DNA of 64,000 nt. Origin: Manis javanica. Lineage: Eukaryota; Chordata; Mammalia; Pholidota; Manidae. The position numbers and the translations under genes are program-made. The notes under the pieces were generated by a model, which was given only the letters and a program-made list of their open reading frames with translations, searched no databases and was not told the origin of the DNA. Positions 1-13,350 of this stretch are shown piece by piece. The stretch lies in NCBI RefSeq assembly GCF_040802235.1, contig NC_133174.1, positions 86,760,647-86,824,646 on the forward strand, written 5' to 3'. Position 1 is the first letter of the stretch. Each line of letters begins with the position of its first letter.

Positions 1-3000
1 CACAAAAAGTGAAGAATATGACACCTAATATATAAAGAGTGGAGGGAGAAGAAGAAGAAGGAGAAAAAAAGTACCTTTAGATTGTGTTTGAAATAAAGTA
101 ATCAGTGATTCAAGATAGACTGATAGATAGTAAGGAAAATATCCTTGAACCATGGTAACAACAAATCTAAAGCCTACAGTGGCAATAAGTACATACCTAT
201 CAATAATCAACTTAAATGTAAATGGACTGAAAGCACCAATCAAAAGACAGAGAGGGGCAGAATGGATTAAAAAAACAAGACCCATCTATATGCTGCCTAC
301 AAGAGACTCACTTAAAACCCAAAGATATACGCAGACTAAAAGTGAAGGGATGGAAAAAGATATTTCATACAAATAATAGGGAGAAAAAAGCAGGAGTTGC
401 AATACTTTTATCACATAAAATAGACTTGAAAACAAAGAAAGTAACAAGGGACTTAGAAGGACATTACGTAATGATAAAGGGGTTAGTCCAAAAAGAGGTT
501 ATAACCATTATAAATATCTATGCACCTAACACAGGAGCACCAACATATGTGAAACAAATACTAACAGAATTAAAGGGAGAAGTAGAATGCAATGCATTCA
601 TTTTAGGAGACTTCAACACATCACTCATTCCAAAGGACAGATCAACCAGACAGAAAATAAGTAAGGACACAGAGGCACTGAACAACACATTAGAACAGAT
701 GACATAACAAACATCTATATAACATTCCACCCAAAAGCAGCAAGATACACATTTTTTGCAAGTGCATATGGAACATTTTCCATAGTAGATGACATACTAG
801 GACATAAAAAGAGCCTCAATAAATTCAAAAGTGAAATTGTTTCAAGCAGCTTCTCAGACCACAGTGGTATGAAACTAGAAATAAATGACACAAAGGAAAC
901 AGAAAAGCCTACATACACATGAAAACTTAACAACATGCTCCTAAATAGTCAATGGATCAATGACCAAATTAAAACAGAGATCAAGCAATAAGTGGAGATC
1001 AATGAAAACAACTCAACAGCCAAAAACCTGTGGGATGCAGCAAAGTCAGTTCTAAGAGGAAAGTACATAGCAATACATGCTTATTTTGAGAAAGAAGAAC
1101 AGTTCCAGATAAACAGTCTAAAGTTACAATTAAAGAAACTAGAAAAAGAAGTACAAATGATGCCCAAAGTCACTAGAAAGGGAGACATAATAAAGATCAG
1201 AGCAGAAATAAATTAAATTGAGAAGAATAAAACTGAAGAATCAGTGAAACCAGGAGCTGGTTCTTTGAGAAAGTAGACAAAGTAGATAAACCCCTAGCTA
1301 GACTTATGAAGAAAAAAGGAGTGTGTACCCACATAAATGAGTCAGAAACAAAAAATGAACAATCATAATGGACACTACAGAGATACAAAGAATTATTAGA
1401 GAACACATCAAAAACACATCAAAAAGATTGTCCATCATTACCAGGTGGGATTTATTCCAGGGAAGCAAGGATGGTACAATATTTGTAAATCAATCATATA
1501 TCACATCAACAAAAAGGACAAAAATCACATGATCATCTCAATAGATGCTGAAAAAGTATTTGATAAAATTCAACATGCATTCATGATAAACACTTTTAAC
1601 ATGGGTATACAAGGTATGTACCTAAGTATAATAAAGGCCATATACAACAAACCCAAGGCCAACATCATAGTTAATATCGAAAAGCTGAAAGCTTTTCCTC
1701 TAAGATTGGAAACAAGTAAAGGATGCCCACTCTCACGAATTTTATTCAAAATAGTTCTGGAGGTCCTACCCATGGCAATCAAACAACACAAAGAGATAAA
1801 AGGCATCCAGATTAGTAAGGAAGAAGTTAAACTATCACTTTTTGCAGATGGCATGATATTATACATAGAAAACCCTAAAGGTTCCACCAAATAACTATTA
1901 GAACTAATAACTGAGTTAAGCAAGGTTGCAGGATACAAAATTAATACACAGAAATCTATTGCATTCCTATATACCAACAATGAATTAGCAGAAAGAGAAA
2001 TCAGGAAAACAATTTACAATTATATCAAAAAGAATAAAACACCTAGGAATAAGCCTACCCAAGGAGGTGAAAGAACTTTACTCTGAAAACTACAAGACAT
2101 TCAAGAAAGAAATTAAAGAAGACACCAATAAATGGAAATTTCTCCTATGCTCATGGATAGGAAGAATTAATACTGTCAAAATGGCTGCCTTCCCTATAGC
2201 AATGTACAGATTCAATGTTATTCCTATCAAATACTGATAGCATTCTTCAACAAACTAGAACAAATAGTTCTAAAATACATATGGAACCACAAAAGACCCC
2301 AAATAACCAAAACAATCCTGAGGAAGAAAAACAAAGTGGGGAGATTATGCTCCCTGACTTCAAGCTCTAGTACAGAGCCACAGTAATCAAAATAATTTGG
2401 TACTGGCACAAAAATAGACTCATAGATCAATGAAACAGAATAGAGAGCCCAGTTATAAACCACACATATATGGTCAACTAATATATGATAAAGGAACCAT
2501 GAATATATGGTGGGGAAAAGACAGCCCTTTCAACCACTGATGTTGGCAAAACTGGACAGTTGCATGTAAGAGAATGAAACTGGATTATTTTTCTAACTCC
2601 ATACACAAAAGTAAACTCAAAATGGATCACATACCTGAATGTAAGTCATGAAACCATAAAACCCTTAGAAGAAAACATAGGCAAAAATCTCTTGAATATA
2701 AACATGAGCAACTTTTCCAGAACACATCTCCTTGGGTAAGGGAAACAAAATAAAAAAATGAACAAGTGGGACTACATCAAACTAAAAAGCTTATGTCCAG
2801 CAAAGGACAAAATCAGCAGAGCAAAAAAGCACCCTACAGTATGGACATATCTATTAAGGGGTTAACATCTAAAATATATAAAGAACTCATAAGCATCAAG
2901 ACTAAAAAACAAATAATCTGATTTAAAATGGGCGGAGGACCTGAACAGACATGTCTCCAAAGAAGAAATACAAATGGCCAACAGGCACATAATAAGATGC

Positions 3001-3870
3001 TCCACATTACTAATTATCAGGGAAATGCAAATAAAAACCACAATGAGATATCACCTCACACCAGTTAGGATGGGCATTATTGAAGAGATAAAGAACAACA
3101 AATGCTGGCAAGGATGTGGAGAAAGGGGAACCCTCCTACACTGCTGGTGGGAATGTAAGCTAGTTCAACCATTTTGGAAAGCAATATGAAGACTCTTTAA
3201 AAAACTAAAAATAGGAATACCGTTTGACCCAGTAATTCCAGTCCTAGGAATTTACCCAAAGAAAACAAGATCTCTGATTTGAAAAGACATATGAACACTT
3301 ATGTTTATCGCTGCACTATTTGCAATAGCCAAGATATGGAAGCAACCAAAATGTCCATCAAAAGATGAATGGATAAAGAAGAGGTGGTACATATACACAA
3401 TGGAATATTATTCAGCCATAAGAAGAAGACGCATCCTGCCACATGCAACAACATGGTTGTATCTAGAGGGTGTTCTGCTCAGTGATATAAGCCAGGTGGA
3501 GAAAGACAAATACCATATGATTTCATTCATTTGTATATGACATCAAGATGAAACAGAAGAAACAAAAGAGTAGTTGACTCATAGACACCAAGAAGGGACT
3601 AGTTTACCAAAGGGGAAGGGCTGGGGAGGGTGGTTGGAGAGGGAGAAGAGTATTAGGGGATACTAGAATTCACAACCACAACATAAGTAGGTCACTGGGA
3701 TGGTAGTTCAACACAGAGAATACAATTAATGACTCTGTAACATCTTACTATGTTGCTGGAAAGTGACCTCAATGTAGGGGGTGAGGTCTTGATAATATGG
3801 GTGAATGTTGAACAACTGTTTTGTGTAAGTGAAACCATCATAAGATTGTATATCGATACTGTAATAAAAA
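1..3870 (+). mobile_element. LINE-1 copy A, 5' end outside window
   Basis: This is a sense-strand L1. It begins in the spacer between ORF1 and ORF2: the first 120 bases match the spacer of copy B near 14330. It runs through ORF2 and a G-rich 3' UTR (about 3590-3800) to an A-rich end near 3870. It matches copies B, C and D along its length, with many small differences. An internal deletion near 1420-1440 joins the endonuclease/linker region directly to the mid reverse-transcriptase region, removing roughly 400 bases relative to copy C. Numerous stops make it non-functional. The 5' target-site duplication lies outside the window, so its insertion boundaries cannot be checked. Confidence 0.93.
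179..3426 (+). pseudogene. L1 ORF2 (endonuclease-reverse transcriptase), copy A, broken
   Basis: ORF2 of L1 encodes an APE-type endonuclease, a reverse transcriptase (RT) and a C-terminal Cys-rich domain for target-primed reverse transcription. Here the endonuclease motif GDFN is readable at 606-617. The RT active-site motif reads FADG (1841-1852) where copies B and C read FADD, so the second catalytic aspartate is lost. The longest open pieces are 342-707 (endonuclease), 1445-1894 (RT) and 2974-3189 (Cys-rich domain, with [18 protein letters not shown]). The pieces lie in different frames and are separated by stops and the internal deletion near 1430. It is a dead remnant of a recently active family. 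Confidence 0.92.
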
Positions 3871-3884
3871 AGTCATATCATCTG

Positions 3885-4082
3885 AATGTTGATCATGGTT
3901 CTGTTGATTACTAATTGTGTGACTTTGAATAATTTTCTTACCATCCTGAGTCTTAGTTTCATTATCTGGAATATAAGAGTAATAACAATACTTAACTCAT
4001 GGAGTTCTTATCATGATTAAATAACCTAGTCATTCAAAATGTTTAATGTAGCACATAGTAACTTCAATAAATGCTCACCATT
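3885..4082 (+). repeat. MIR SINE relic
   Basis: The segment has the order typical of a MIR core and tail. A 'gtgtgactttgaataa' block is followed by a 'cttagtttcattatctg' pyrimidine block, an 'ataagagtaataacaatac' block, a loss-of-cell-style tail with 'aataaatgctca'. It is heavily diverged, as expected for an ancient mammalian SINE. It has no coding content. Confidence 0.7.
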
Positions 4083-6065
4083 ATTAACACCTAGTGTATT
4101 TATAGCATATTTATTAATGTATGAATCTCTATCCATTCAATAAATCTTGATATGTTGACACTATGTTGTGTCTGGAAATGAAAAGCCAAGGAAAACCACA
4201 AACAGTCCCTACCTACATGTTACTTAAGGTCTAGACCTTGAGGCAAAAATACAGGGACAAGTAAATGTAATCACAAATCACAGTCGCAAATAAATGTAAA
4301 ACCGGGATAAACATCATGTAGGGGAAGTACCTGGCATCATGTGATTAAATCACAGAGGCATTCTATCTCTGAAGGAAGAGTTGAAGCCAACTAGACAAAA
4401 AGGGAAGAGAGATCCAGACAAAGGGAAAAGTAAATGCTCATACATGGGAAGAAAAAAAGGATCATGAATACGTAAAACTGGGAAAGCCCAGCTGGCTGTA
4501 GAGGAGAGCAAAATCAAGGTAGAAATGTAGTTAAGTGTTAGATAGTACAGGTCCTTGAATACAGTGTGACAAGATTTACCTTTATCTTAATGGAAACAGG
4601 AAGACACTAAAGGTTTTAAATGTGTATATGAATGTGTGCTTGTGTGAAGCTCACTGTATTTTGGAAAAAAAAGTCGTTGTAATTAACTGTACTGTAGGGA
4701 AGTAAAATGGATGTAGATTGACCAATTAGGAGGATCTTGCAGTAGTTCAAGAAAGAGATAATGGTCATTTGGACTAGACTGGGCACAGTGAAGATTGAAA
4801 ATAGTCGTTGAATTTAAATAAAAAATTAGCAGTACTTGATGGTGGTTTGGATATATAGAGAGTGAAAGTTTCAAGCGTGATACATTTCCTGATTTGTGGA
4901 ACTAAATAGACAGTTGTGCCATTCAAAGAATTGAGTTGGGAGTAGAGAGATCATATATACTATTTTGGAAATGTCTTCTGTGAATTCATTTTGAAACATT
5001 CAAGAAGATATGTCATATTTTAAAAATTGCAATGGGTATTAGACATGTACCATAGACCTGTATTTCATATGGGGATAAATAAGATGATCTTTATGGGTAA
5101 TTTCCAACTCTTAGGTTCTGAATTATCCTAATTTCAACACTAATCACCCATGTGGTTTTTGGGAAAACATTCACCTTTCTTGAGTCAGCTTTTTCAAGTG
5201 CAAAATGAGGAAGTTGAATAATATGATCTATCTACAAAAATAAGGGACCTGCACTCTGTAAAGTACTTTGATTTTATAAAAGTTAGTAAGTAAGCCAAGG
5301 ATAGAAGCCAATTTTTAATACTTTTGTGTTCTAATCATACAATTCTGCCTACTCACATTCCCTAAAGGAATGGCCCAGAGTTAACTGCTACTTTAAATGA
5401 GGAACAGAGTAACAACTGGAATATGCCAACTAGATGTAGTAAAGTCAGGTTTTTGGGTAATAAAAATCAAGGATGTGGCTAGTGTGGATCAAACTTTTGG
5501 AAACTAAAGTTGTCTTCCTTTTTGTTCCATTTCTTTAGCAACAACCAATTGATTCAGCTAATTATTCCAAATTTCTATTTTACTTCTTTTATTTCAAATA
5601 GTATTACACCTGTTATTATTAGTGCTAATGCATCTATGGTTTTATTTGATTACTCCAAAAATGACTTGAGAAAACTAACAATAAAAGGCATCTCAGTGCA
5701 ATACAGTTGTTAAAATGAAAGTAAATACATGTATTAAATATGGAGGAAAGGGTGGCAAAGGTTTCAGTCCCCTAAGTGAATATAATTACTGTGAGTGAGC
5801 AAGAGGCTTCAAGAAACTTCTTGGCAAACAAAACAGAAATGTGAGTATTTATATAATATTCATGGTATTATCAAAGGAAATACATCTGTACTGCAGGAGC
5901 AAATTTTCTCTTCTCAACTACATCCTAAAAGGAATTAATGACATAGATCTTAGACTGGGAACACTGAAAAATAGCACAGTATTTTTATGTGTTTCTAGAA
6001 AATAAGAGTGCCCAAACTCTAGAAAACAGTGGAGATGTGGAAGGTGATATAAAGGAAGAGAATGA
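4083..6065. other. Unique AT-rich DNA, no gene seen
   Basis: No open frame longer than about 70 codons and no recognisable gene structure was found. A short MIR-like block may lie around 5150-5240, with the usual pyrimidine-rich string followed by 'aaaatgaggaagttgaa'. The rest is anonymous AT-rich sequence. Confidence 0.5.
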
Positions 6066-6200
6066 ACATTATTGATATCTATACGTGAACTATATTAGGT
6101 GTTTTATGTTTATCATATTTTATTTTCATCAATTTCCTATGAGTTAGATATTATTCCCATTTTAAATATGAGAACACCAGGATTCAGAGAGAGTAAGCAT
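6066..6200 (+). repeat. MIR/L2-like relic
   Basis: The string 'ttattcccattttaaatatgag' at about 6150-6171 and the 'attcagagagagtaagcatg' block after it match the common MIR/L2 module around 'cattttacagatgagg...cagagag'. It is old and fragmentary, and the exact family is uncertain. Confidence 0.5.
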
Positions 6201-6565
6201 GCATAGCCTGCATTGTAGGTGTTTTCAGTCTTTAGTGTGTTAAGCATTGAGTTTAATAAGAGTGTTGACTCATATCAGTTTCTATTGATTACTGCCCTTA
6301 GTGCTAGTTTCATGCCCCCTTCATTTCTTGGGCTATGCCATTTTAGTGCCACACTTGTGGTATAAGGATATGGGAGATATTTGCATCCTAGTCCTAGGGT
6401 CCAACTTCCCTAGCTGTACTAAGCATCCAACCAATGTGTGTTGTTATGACTTCCTGATGGTATTGCCACCATTTTGTACATGGATTTCATTGGTACCTAT
6501 TGAACCCTCATTCTGATTTGTGTTTCCAGGAGTCTTTCTACTCTTCTTGACCATATGTGTCACTT
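6201..6565. other. Unique DNA, no gene seen
   Basis: Nothing recognisable beyond a 71-codon frame at 6301-6516. That frame has no family resemblance or start context to support it. Confidence 0.4.
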
Positions 6566-7128
6566 TTTGACATATTAGCCACAATTCTCCTTCTAGATAT
6601 ATACCCTAAAATAATTCAAAACAGGCACTCAAACAGCTATTTGTCCACTCATGTTCATAGCAACATTATTCATAATAGCCAGAAGGGTGGAAGCAACCCA
6701 ACTGTCCTTCAATAGTGAATGTATAAACAAAGTGTAGTACATACATACACCTGGATATTATTCAGCTTTAAAAAGAAATGAAATTCTGACACATTCTATA
6801 ACATGGATGAACCTTGAAGACTAAGTGAAATAACTAGTCACAAAAGTAGAAATACAGTATCAGTCCACTTACATGAGGTACATAGAGTAGTCAAATTCAT
6901 AGAGACAGAAAGTAGAGATGGTTGTCAGGGGCTAAGGTTAGAGGATGGGGAATTATTGTGTGCTCTGTTGGCACAGAATTTCAGTTAGGGAAGATAAAAA
7001 AGTTCTGGAGATGGACGGTGGTGATGATTGCACAACAGTTGAATGTACTTAATGCCACAGTATTTTACACTTAAAAATGGTTAAAATGGTAAATTTTATG
7101 TCATGCATATTTAACCAAATTAAAAAAC
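6566..7128 (+). mobile_element. Old L1 3' end (L1M-type)
   Basis: The sequence carries the conserved end of L1 ORF2. This includes the 'cataatagccagaagggtggaagcaacccaa' region, the 'ggatattattcagc' terminus and 'acatggatgaacc'. An older-type 3' UTR follows ('ggggctaaggttagagg', 'tacacttaaaaatggttaaaatgg'). It is more diverged than copies A-D and belongs to a different, older subfamily. It is truncated at the 5' end and non-coding. Confidence 0.85.
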
Positions 7129-10100
7129 TAGAGTGCTTACTGACCATCAAGAATCACAGGCAGAAATATTTCCTTTCCCACTAAGAGAACAATAGCAAAT
7201 TCAATCTGATAACTCAAGACACAGTAACTGTAACTTGCATGAAATAACTTCAAAACATATTACAAACTCAAGTATGTATTCCTGTCGGTTAAGGACATGT
7301 TTATAATCAGCTAGGAAATTCCCATCCCACTTACCTGGTATTCTCAGTTCTCAATTTCAGCCTTCCATTATAATGAGGAACACAGTTTTCCCTGGAGTAT
7401 TTTGGCCTTTAACTGCCCTTTCCGGTTAATGTTATAGATCATCTAGCAAACTTGGGAATTAGCTAATTCTCTACTTTACATTTAAGATTAGCCCTGGGCA
7501 ACATTGTTAAGTAGGAGAGGTTTTCCTCTAACCATTTTTCCTTTAATCCTTTTCCCCTGATCCAGAAACCTCACTTATAACAGTTGACTCAGGTTATGAT
7601 ACTTAATTTCTTGCTCTATCAATACAGATTTATCTTCTGTCCAATTTTAGAAAACAAAACTCATTAAAGGTAAATTAATTCTTGATAATGGCTTTAAATA
7701 TTTCCCATATTTGATGTGGTTTGCATTTGGACATGAGCTTTCAATGCTTCATCCTAAACAGACGATGTGAAAATTTCAAGATACCACAGCAATGTTAATA
7801 AAGAAAATTGTGAAAGGTAAATGAAAGATAAATCTTTTTGTGCAACTGAATTATAAGAAGGCTGCTGTCTATTGCATCTTATGTGAGTCTGAAATACTAT
7901 GTTTATTTTTTTCTCATAAACATTGTGGGAAAACAAAACTAAAAAACTGACCTATATGTATTTTCTTGCTATATTTATTCAGCACACTCTGATATAGTTG
8001 ATTCTGAATATTTTTTTAATGTTTACTTGAGAACAACTCACTATACACACATACACACCCAGTTCCTCTTTGATAAGGCTAATAATAAAAGAGCATGCTG
8101 ATCAATGGCCCATTTGTAATAAAAGATACAGCAAATAGCATTTCTGGAGGAAAAAAGATTTTTTTTTAAGCAAGTGAAGGGCAATTTTATTTCTAGGTAG
8201 TATCACAGGGGACTCATTTCCTAATTTGAATAGAGGGACCTACCAGGCAGACAAAAGAAATTGGCCTTGACCTGCAGGCATGGTACAGAGTACAGAGACA
8301 GGTACTAGGGTATTAACATCATGTTGTGCTCATAATTTATTTTTTAAAAATTTACTTTCAGCTGTGCAGCTTTCATTAATGCTTTTCCTGTGGCCATGCT
8401 GTTTTTAACTTTGGCATGTTTTATTAAAAATAGAACACAGAGGCAATCGAACTCCAGAGAACAAAAGACTCCCAACTTAGTTGTCTTTAACAAAACAAGA
8501 GATTTTTGTCTTGCTTTAGGGACAGCAGAAGTAGAAGCTACACTTCAGTAAAACTCTAAAGAAATAAGATTCATTAAGGGACAATATTTCACTGTTGCAG
8601 TGTCATGATTCACCTCCTCAAAAGAAGGCATTTCTATTCATCAGGAAATAAACAGTAGAGAAGCATTCCTATATTATTGCAAAGAGAAGATTTTCCTAAT
8701 TTCCTTCTTTTTATTTCTTTCACTTCCTCTCAGTTATTTCTCAGTATCTACTAGACCCTATTGTTTTTAATTTCAACTAACTTCCTACTTCAACTACTAG
8801 ATCTATTCCTCTCACAGTTTGTTTTGATTAACATCCCTTCATCTCTTCAATTCAGCAAGTAGATTTGGTTGAAAAGACAGACATAAAAATGGTACTGATA
8901 TAGGACATGGACCACCAGACAAAGAAAAGAGATAGCATATGTAATAGGGAAGGAAACTAGTATCTGAATGGATTATTATTATATTTTTCTTCTTTCAAAA
9001 GTCACATGAGAATACATTTTTGTGAAAGGGAAAAATAAACCATGGAAAATACTATGAATCTTACACCAAAGACATGAAGTGGATACTGTCATATTTTCCT
9101 ACGAAGTATATTTCTGAGGCAGTTATTTCTGAAAAATTCTCTTTCTGGGTTAGGCCAAGGAGATTTAATACTTACCTCTAGAAAAACTATGAAACATACT
9201 ATGAACAAGGATACCTAAACACCAATTCTCAATTTTTTAAAAAGTCTGGTCATTTACTTACAGATTATAACCTAATACCTTTAGATTAGGGAACAAGTAA
9301 TTTCTACCCTGGTTGTTTTTCAGGGAACATTTGATGTTTCTGCGACCATACTCCCCAGTGGCCATTCCAGAGCACTTCAATAAGTATCACAGCTTTGAGA
9401 TTCAGTCTGAGAATTCTTGAGAGAAAAGAAGATTTAACCTTTCTCATTACTTTCTATCATGTTTTCCTCCCTTAAGATCCAAACCTTAACCTGTGTAATG
9501 ATCACTTCATAATGAGTGAATTTTTGACATAACCTGTGTGCCTCTTGCTTCTCACTGTACTTGAAGGCCTAAGGACATAAAAGCATGTGCTGTGATTTCA
9601 TACAGAAAATATAGAAAAGATAATTTCCAAATCAAGTGGCTAAACTAAATTCAAGCAATCTATTCAGAAGTCATTGTATGAAAAACAAACATTAGATCAT
9701 TGGAGGAAAAAAAAACAAGATTTTCAACATACAAATGAGGACATATTTTGAGTTTTTGCTGTTCACGCTACATAGTTCATTTGAAACATTGTTGCAAACA
9801 TACAAATTTATGGGAGATACTGGCTTCATTAAGATCCATATGGTACTTTAATCATTAAATCTTGTGAAGAATTGAGTACAAAACTCCTTTACATGAATGT
9901 TGCTAAATTTTAAAATATTCAAAGACTTCAGGAGATACCATATTTCACTAACTTTTTTCCCCACATTTTAGCATCTCTGAAAATAAGATTCCCCTTAAAA
10001 TTGACTATTATATTTAATAAGTAAATCTTTTTTCTTTTTTGATGTAAAATATAATGTATCTTATAACTGATGGCCTCCTAGATATGATAACATGTTATTA

Positions 10101-10533
10101 CCTTGTTATTATTATTGAACCTATTTACATATCCTTTGTTTTTATTTTCAATTATTCAAGCTTCTAAGAATGGAAAGTTCTTCACTAGTAACTTCCAGAA
10201 ACCTGAAATCATGATTTCATTTTAATACCTTTCCTTATAAATAGCTATAGTTTAATCTCATGCTAAGTTGGTATAATTCTCTAACTTTCATATAAACTAA
10301 TATAGTATAAGGATTGACATGCCACATCCACACTCTAAGAGATATAGACTAGATAGAAGCATCAGTTATATTGATCCAACCTTTATAGTCAAATTCCTCT
10401 ATTGTCTATGATAGAAACATTCTTTAGTATCACAGCAGTAACAGTATATTAACATACCAATGTCAAACAAATCCAAATTAAGTAACTAAGAACATTCTAA
10501 CTTTGGCCTAAATTTTATTTCGGTAAAAATTAT

Positions 10534-10553
10534 ACACACACACACACACACAC
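10534..10553. repeat. (CA)n microsatellite, 10 units
   Basis: An uninterrupted run of alternating A and C about 20 bases long. It is a potentially length-variable marker. Confidence 0.95.
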
Positions 10554-11045
10554 TTGCATGCAATAAAGTGACAATGATAAAAATAACAGTTTTGGTGCAC
10601 TTCAGTTGTCATCAAAATGTCATTGTAAATATGGATTAACATTTACCATAAAAATGCAGGCAATAATTAAAATGATTTATCAGTTAATATCTTTCTCTTG
10701 AAATATATACAAGTTGAAAAAGTATTATACTCAATACCACATTAAAATTTGTAATATGAAACACAATTTCTATTAATTCACTGTGGCTTCACTTGAACCT
10801 CATGATAGTCTGATTGCTGATTTGTTTTGGACATAGCTCTTATAATCAATACAACCCAGACAATTAAAGTGGAATCTATGAAAGCAAAATAAGCAAACAT
10901 TTTTACTAATTTTATTGTAAGTTAACATAATAGAATATTTTCTCTTGACTTAGATTATGTTATCCTGTACTAAGCAAATTGATCACTACATAATTAGTCA
11001 ATGTGTTATATGTGTTATACGATGAGTTCCAAGAAGTGTGGTTAA

Positions 11046-11140
11046 CTGTTTTTGTTAATCTCTGTATTCCTTCAGCACCTAGTAAGGTACTCTGAATACA
11101 GTAGAGTCTTAGTAATGGTCTGTGGAATAAACTGCAAAAG
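11046..11140 (+). repeat. Possible L2 tail
   Basis: The block 'ttccttcagcacctagtaag' followed by 'tctgtggaataa' resembles the L2 3' end, where a 'cctagcacagtgcctgg' type string precedes an A-rich tail. It is strongly diverged, so the call is tentative. Confidence 0.3.
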
Positions 11141-12107
11141 TAGAAAAACATGTTCCTTAGCTCCATAGTACAAACATTTGGATGAGGGATTATGTGTTCT
11201 TTTTTCTGCTGGACAATATACTATTTGCAGACTCAGACACAGTAATTCCACAGCTAAGGAGCATTTTAGGTAACATGCTGATACATTTACATTACTAGAT
11301 TTGACTAGAGACAAGAAACATATCTCAAAGGCTCGTATCCTCATATATGAAATCAGGCGATAAGACTAGGTGGTTCACATATAGGCAGAAATATTTTATA
11401 AACTTAAAGATACTATAGAAATTTAAGATTTTTTTCAGAAAATGATAAGTTCAAGACTTCTAAGTTGCGTGACATTAGGGAGCATCATATACATGTGTAA
11501 TAGAGAAACTGACTTCATTTTTATGTTTTACCATTGAGAGCTTTCAAGTCCCACCACTCTTCCCTTTCTATCCCATGTCTGGGCTAGCTGATAAGAAATC
11601 TTGCATGCTCCCTACATTTTGGTGCCCGCAGGAAGTTTACTGAAACTGTATTGCTTGCAAGAACCCTAATCCTCAACTACTAATCAATAAAAATCCAAGT
11701 CAATCTCTTTCTCCTGCTCTCTCAAGCCATATTCAGACTGGCTTGGGAGCCACCCTGCTCTTTCTAGAAAATTTCATTATGAAGGAAAGACACTTTTTAA
11801 TACCTTCCAGGTGATATGGTTTCATCAGTTAATATCAGAGCTACATTTTTGATTATGGGGAAATCTACACGAGTTCTATCTACACGAGTTCTATGGAGAA
11901 GCCACAGCAAATATCAACCATAGTCAATGTAAATGGATTTCCTTTTGTTGCACAGTGCATATAATCAGTGTTGCTGTACACAGTGGCCTTAGTGCCATCT
12001 ATTTTCAATAATAGAAATATCACCATATGTGTTTTTGAACAACATAAGTTGATTTCTAGAAAGAAGTAATCTATTTTCAACATAATTTTTCCCTTTCCCA
12101 GCACCTC

Positions 12108-12235
12108 TTTACAAATGAGGAAATAAAATTACAGAAAAATTAAGTAATTTATGCAATTATTTGGTAAAACAAGAACCAGAACCCAGGTGTTCAGGTTTTC
12201 AGTGCTGTTTTCACTATGGTACTTTGTTTTTATGA
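12108..12235 (+). repeat. MIR/L3-type relic
   Basis: The order 'acaaatgaggaaataaaatta', 'ttaagtaatttatgcaattattt', 'aagaaccagaacccaggtgt', 'tttcactatggtac' is the characteristic sense-strand order of the MIR-family core. It overlaps the 3' half of a minus-strand 109-codon open frame and argues that this part of that frame is not a real gene. Confidence 0.6.
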
Positions 12236-12479
12236 CCTGCCCACCAACACCAAAGAGACCTGGCCTTGATATCTTCCAGGGTGTGAGCTTTTCTTCATAT
12301 ATCAAAAGTTGTTCTGGAGATAGCACAAATTTCATAGCCTCCTGAACAGCCATGTCCACTGACATAAGTTTACCCTGCAACTCTAGAGAATCTCTTGTAT
12401 ATCCATTCAAACTTCTTAAAAGGATCATTTGGCAGTTATGAATGTCACAGTATCTCAAATTGATCTTTAATTATTACAT

Positions 12480-12600
12480 ATTTACCCATATTATTTCTTC
12501 ACTCAAAGCATAAGCTTCATAAAGGTACCAGCATTGCATGGTATATTGTAGTTGATCAATGAATATTCATTTGTTTATTAATGAATCTGTGCTGTCAAAT
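12480..12600 (+). repeat. L2 3' tail relic
   Basis: The segment contains 'ataagcttcataaaggtacc' and 'gttgatcaatgaatattcatttg', in the order of the L2 3' end ('aagctccatgagggcag...tcaataaatatttgttga'). It is ancient and diverged. Confidence 0.45.
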
Positions 12601-12701
12601 AATCACAACATCCACCACATATTAGAGAAAGATAATGTAAACAATTGTTTTTTGATAAATATACTCAGAATTTTTCTACAATTCCAGTTTTCAATAAAAA
12701 C

Positions 12702-12713
12702 GATATAGATGAA
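12702..12713 (+). repeat. Target-site duplication, left, L1 copy B
   Basis: The string gatatagatgaa directly precedes the first base of L1 copy B. It recurs as gatatagagaa at 17520-17530, directly after the A-rich end. The pair differs by one base gap, as expected for an aged duplication made by target-primed reverse transcription. Confidence 0.6.
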
Positions 12714-13350
12714 CAGGATTAAAGATGACACAAGAGGAGAGACAGAGGCTTCCTCCTAAAACTGGATACAATTAGAAAATATAGTTGGCACAACTAATCC
12801 TGAGAGAGCAACAGGAAAGAGGACAGCACCAGACTGCATACACCTGGAGAAAAGAGCAGACCTCACTAAACGGGGTAATGTACCAGAGCTGTGGCTCTGC
12901 AGGACCCAAGCCCTTCCCCCACACCCCAGCTCATTGGAGGGAGGAAGAGAAACGGAGCAGGGAGGGAGTGGAAGGCTTAGGACTGCTGAATACCTAGCTC
13001 CAGAGATCTGCACTGGGAGCACAAACCTACATTTCATGGTGCTTTCATCATAATCTTCTGATTACGGGGTTGGAAAGCTGGGACAGGTGGAGTTAATGGG
13101 GAGACTGGGATTCCAGCTGCTTGTGGAAAGCAGGGATCCATATCTGGCTGCTCTGGGACAAAAGCTTAAAGGTGTGTGCTCGGTCCACTGGTTCAGGCAT
13201 TGGAGACAGGCACAGCAGCCGGGAGGCTGGGAATAGCTCTTTCCTCCCCCCAGGCACCAGTACCGCTCCCCTGTGACCGCCAACATTGTTTCACAGGCTG
13301 AGCAGCTCCAGAATAAAGCTTCTGGACACTAGAGGGCACCATATAAAAAT
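12714..13350 (+). promoter_or_regulatory. L1 5' UTR (internal promoter region), copy B
   Basis: A GC-richer leader precedes ORF1. It resembles the copy D leader in order: a 'cctcctaaaac' block, 'gggagcacaaac', and the 'ctgctctgggacaaaa' block. L1 5' UTRs hold an internal RNA polymerase II promoter. No defined factor site was identified here, and promoter function is inferred from position only. Confidence 0.6.

Larger units (their letters stand above)
7129..12107. other. Long unique AT-rich region, no gene seen
   Basis: About 5 kb with only short open frames (under 95 codons). No splice-flanked exon candidate was convincing. It contains a CA repeat at 10534-10553 and a possible L2 tail near 11046-11140, both listed separately. 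No promoter-like CpG cluster is visible. Confidence 0.5.
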
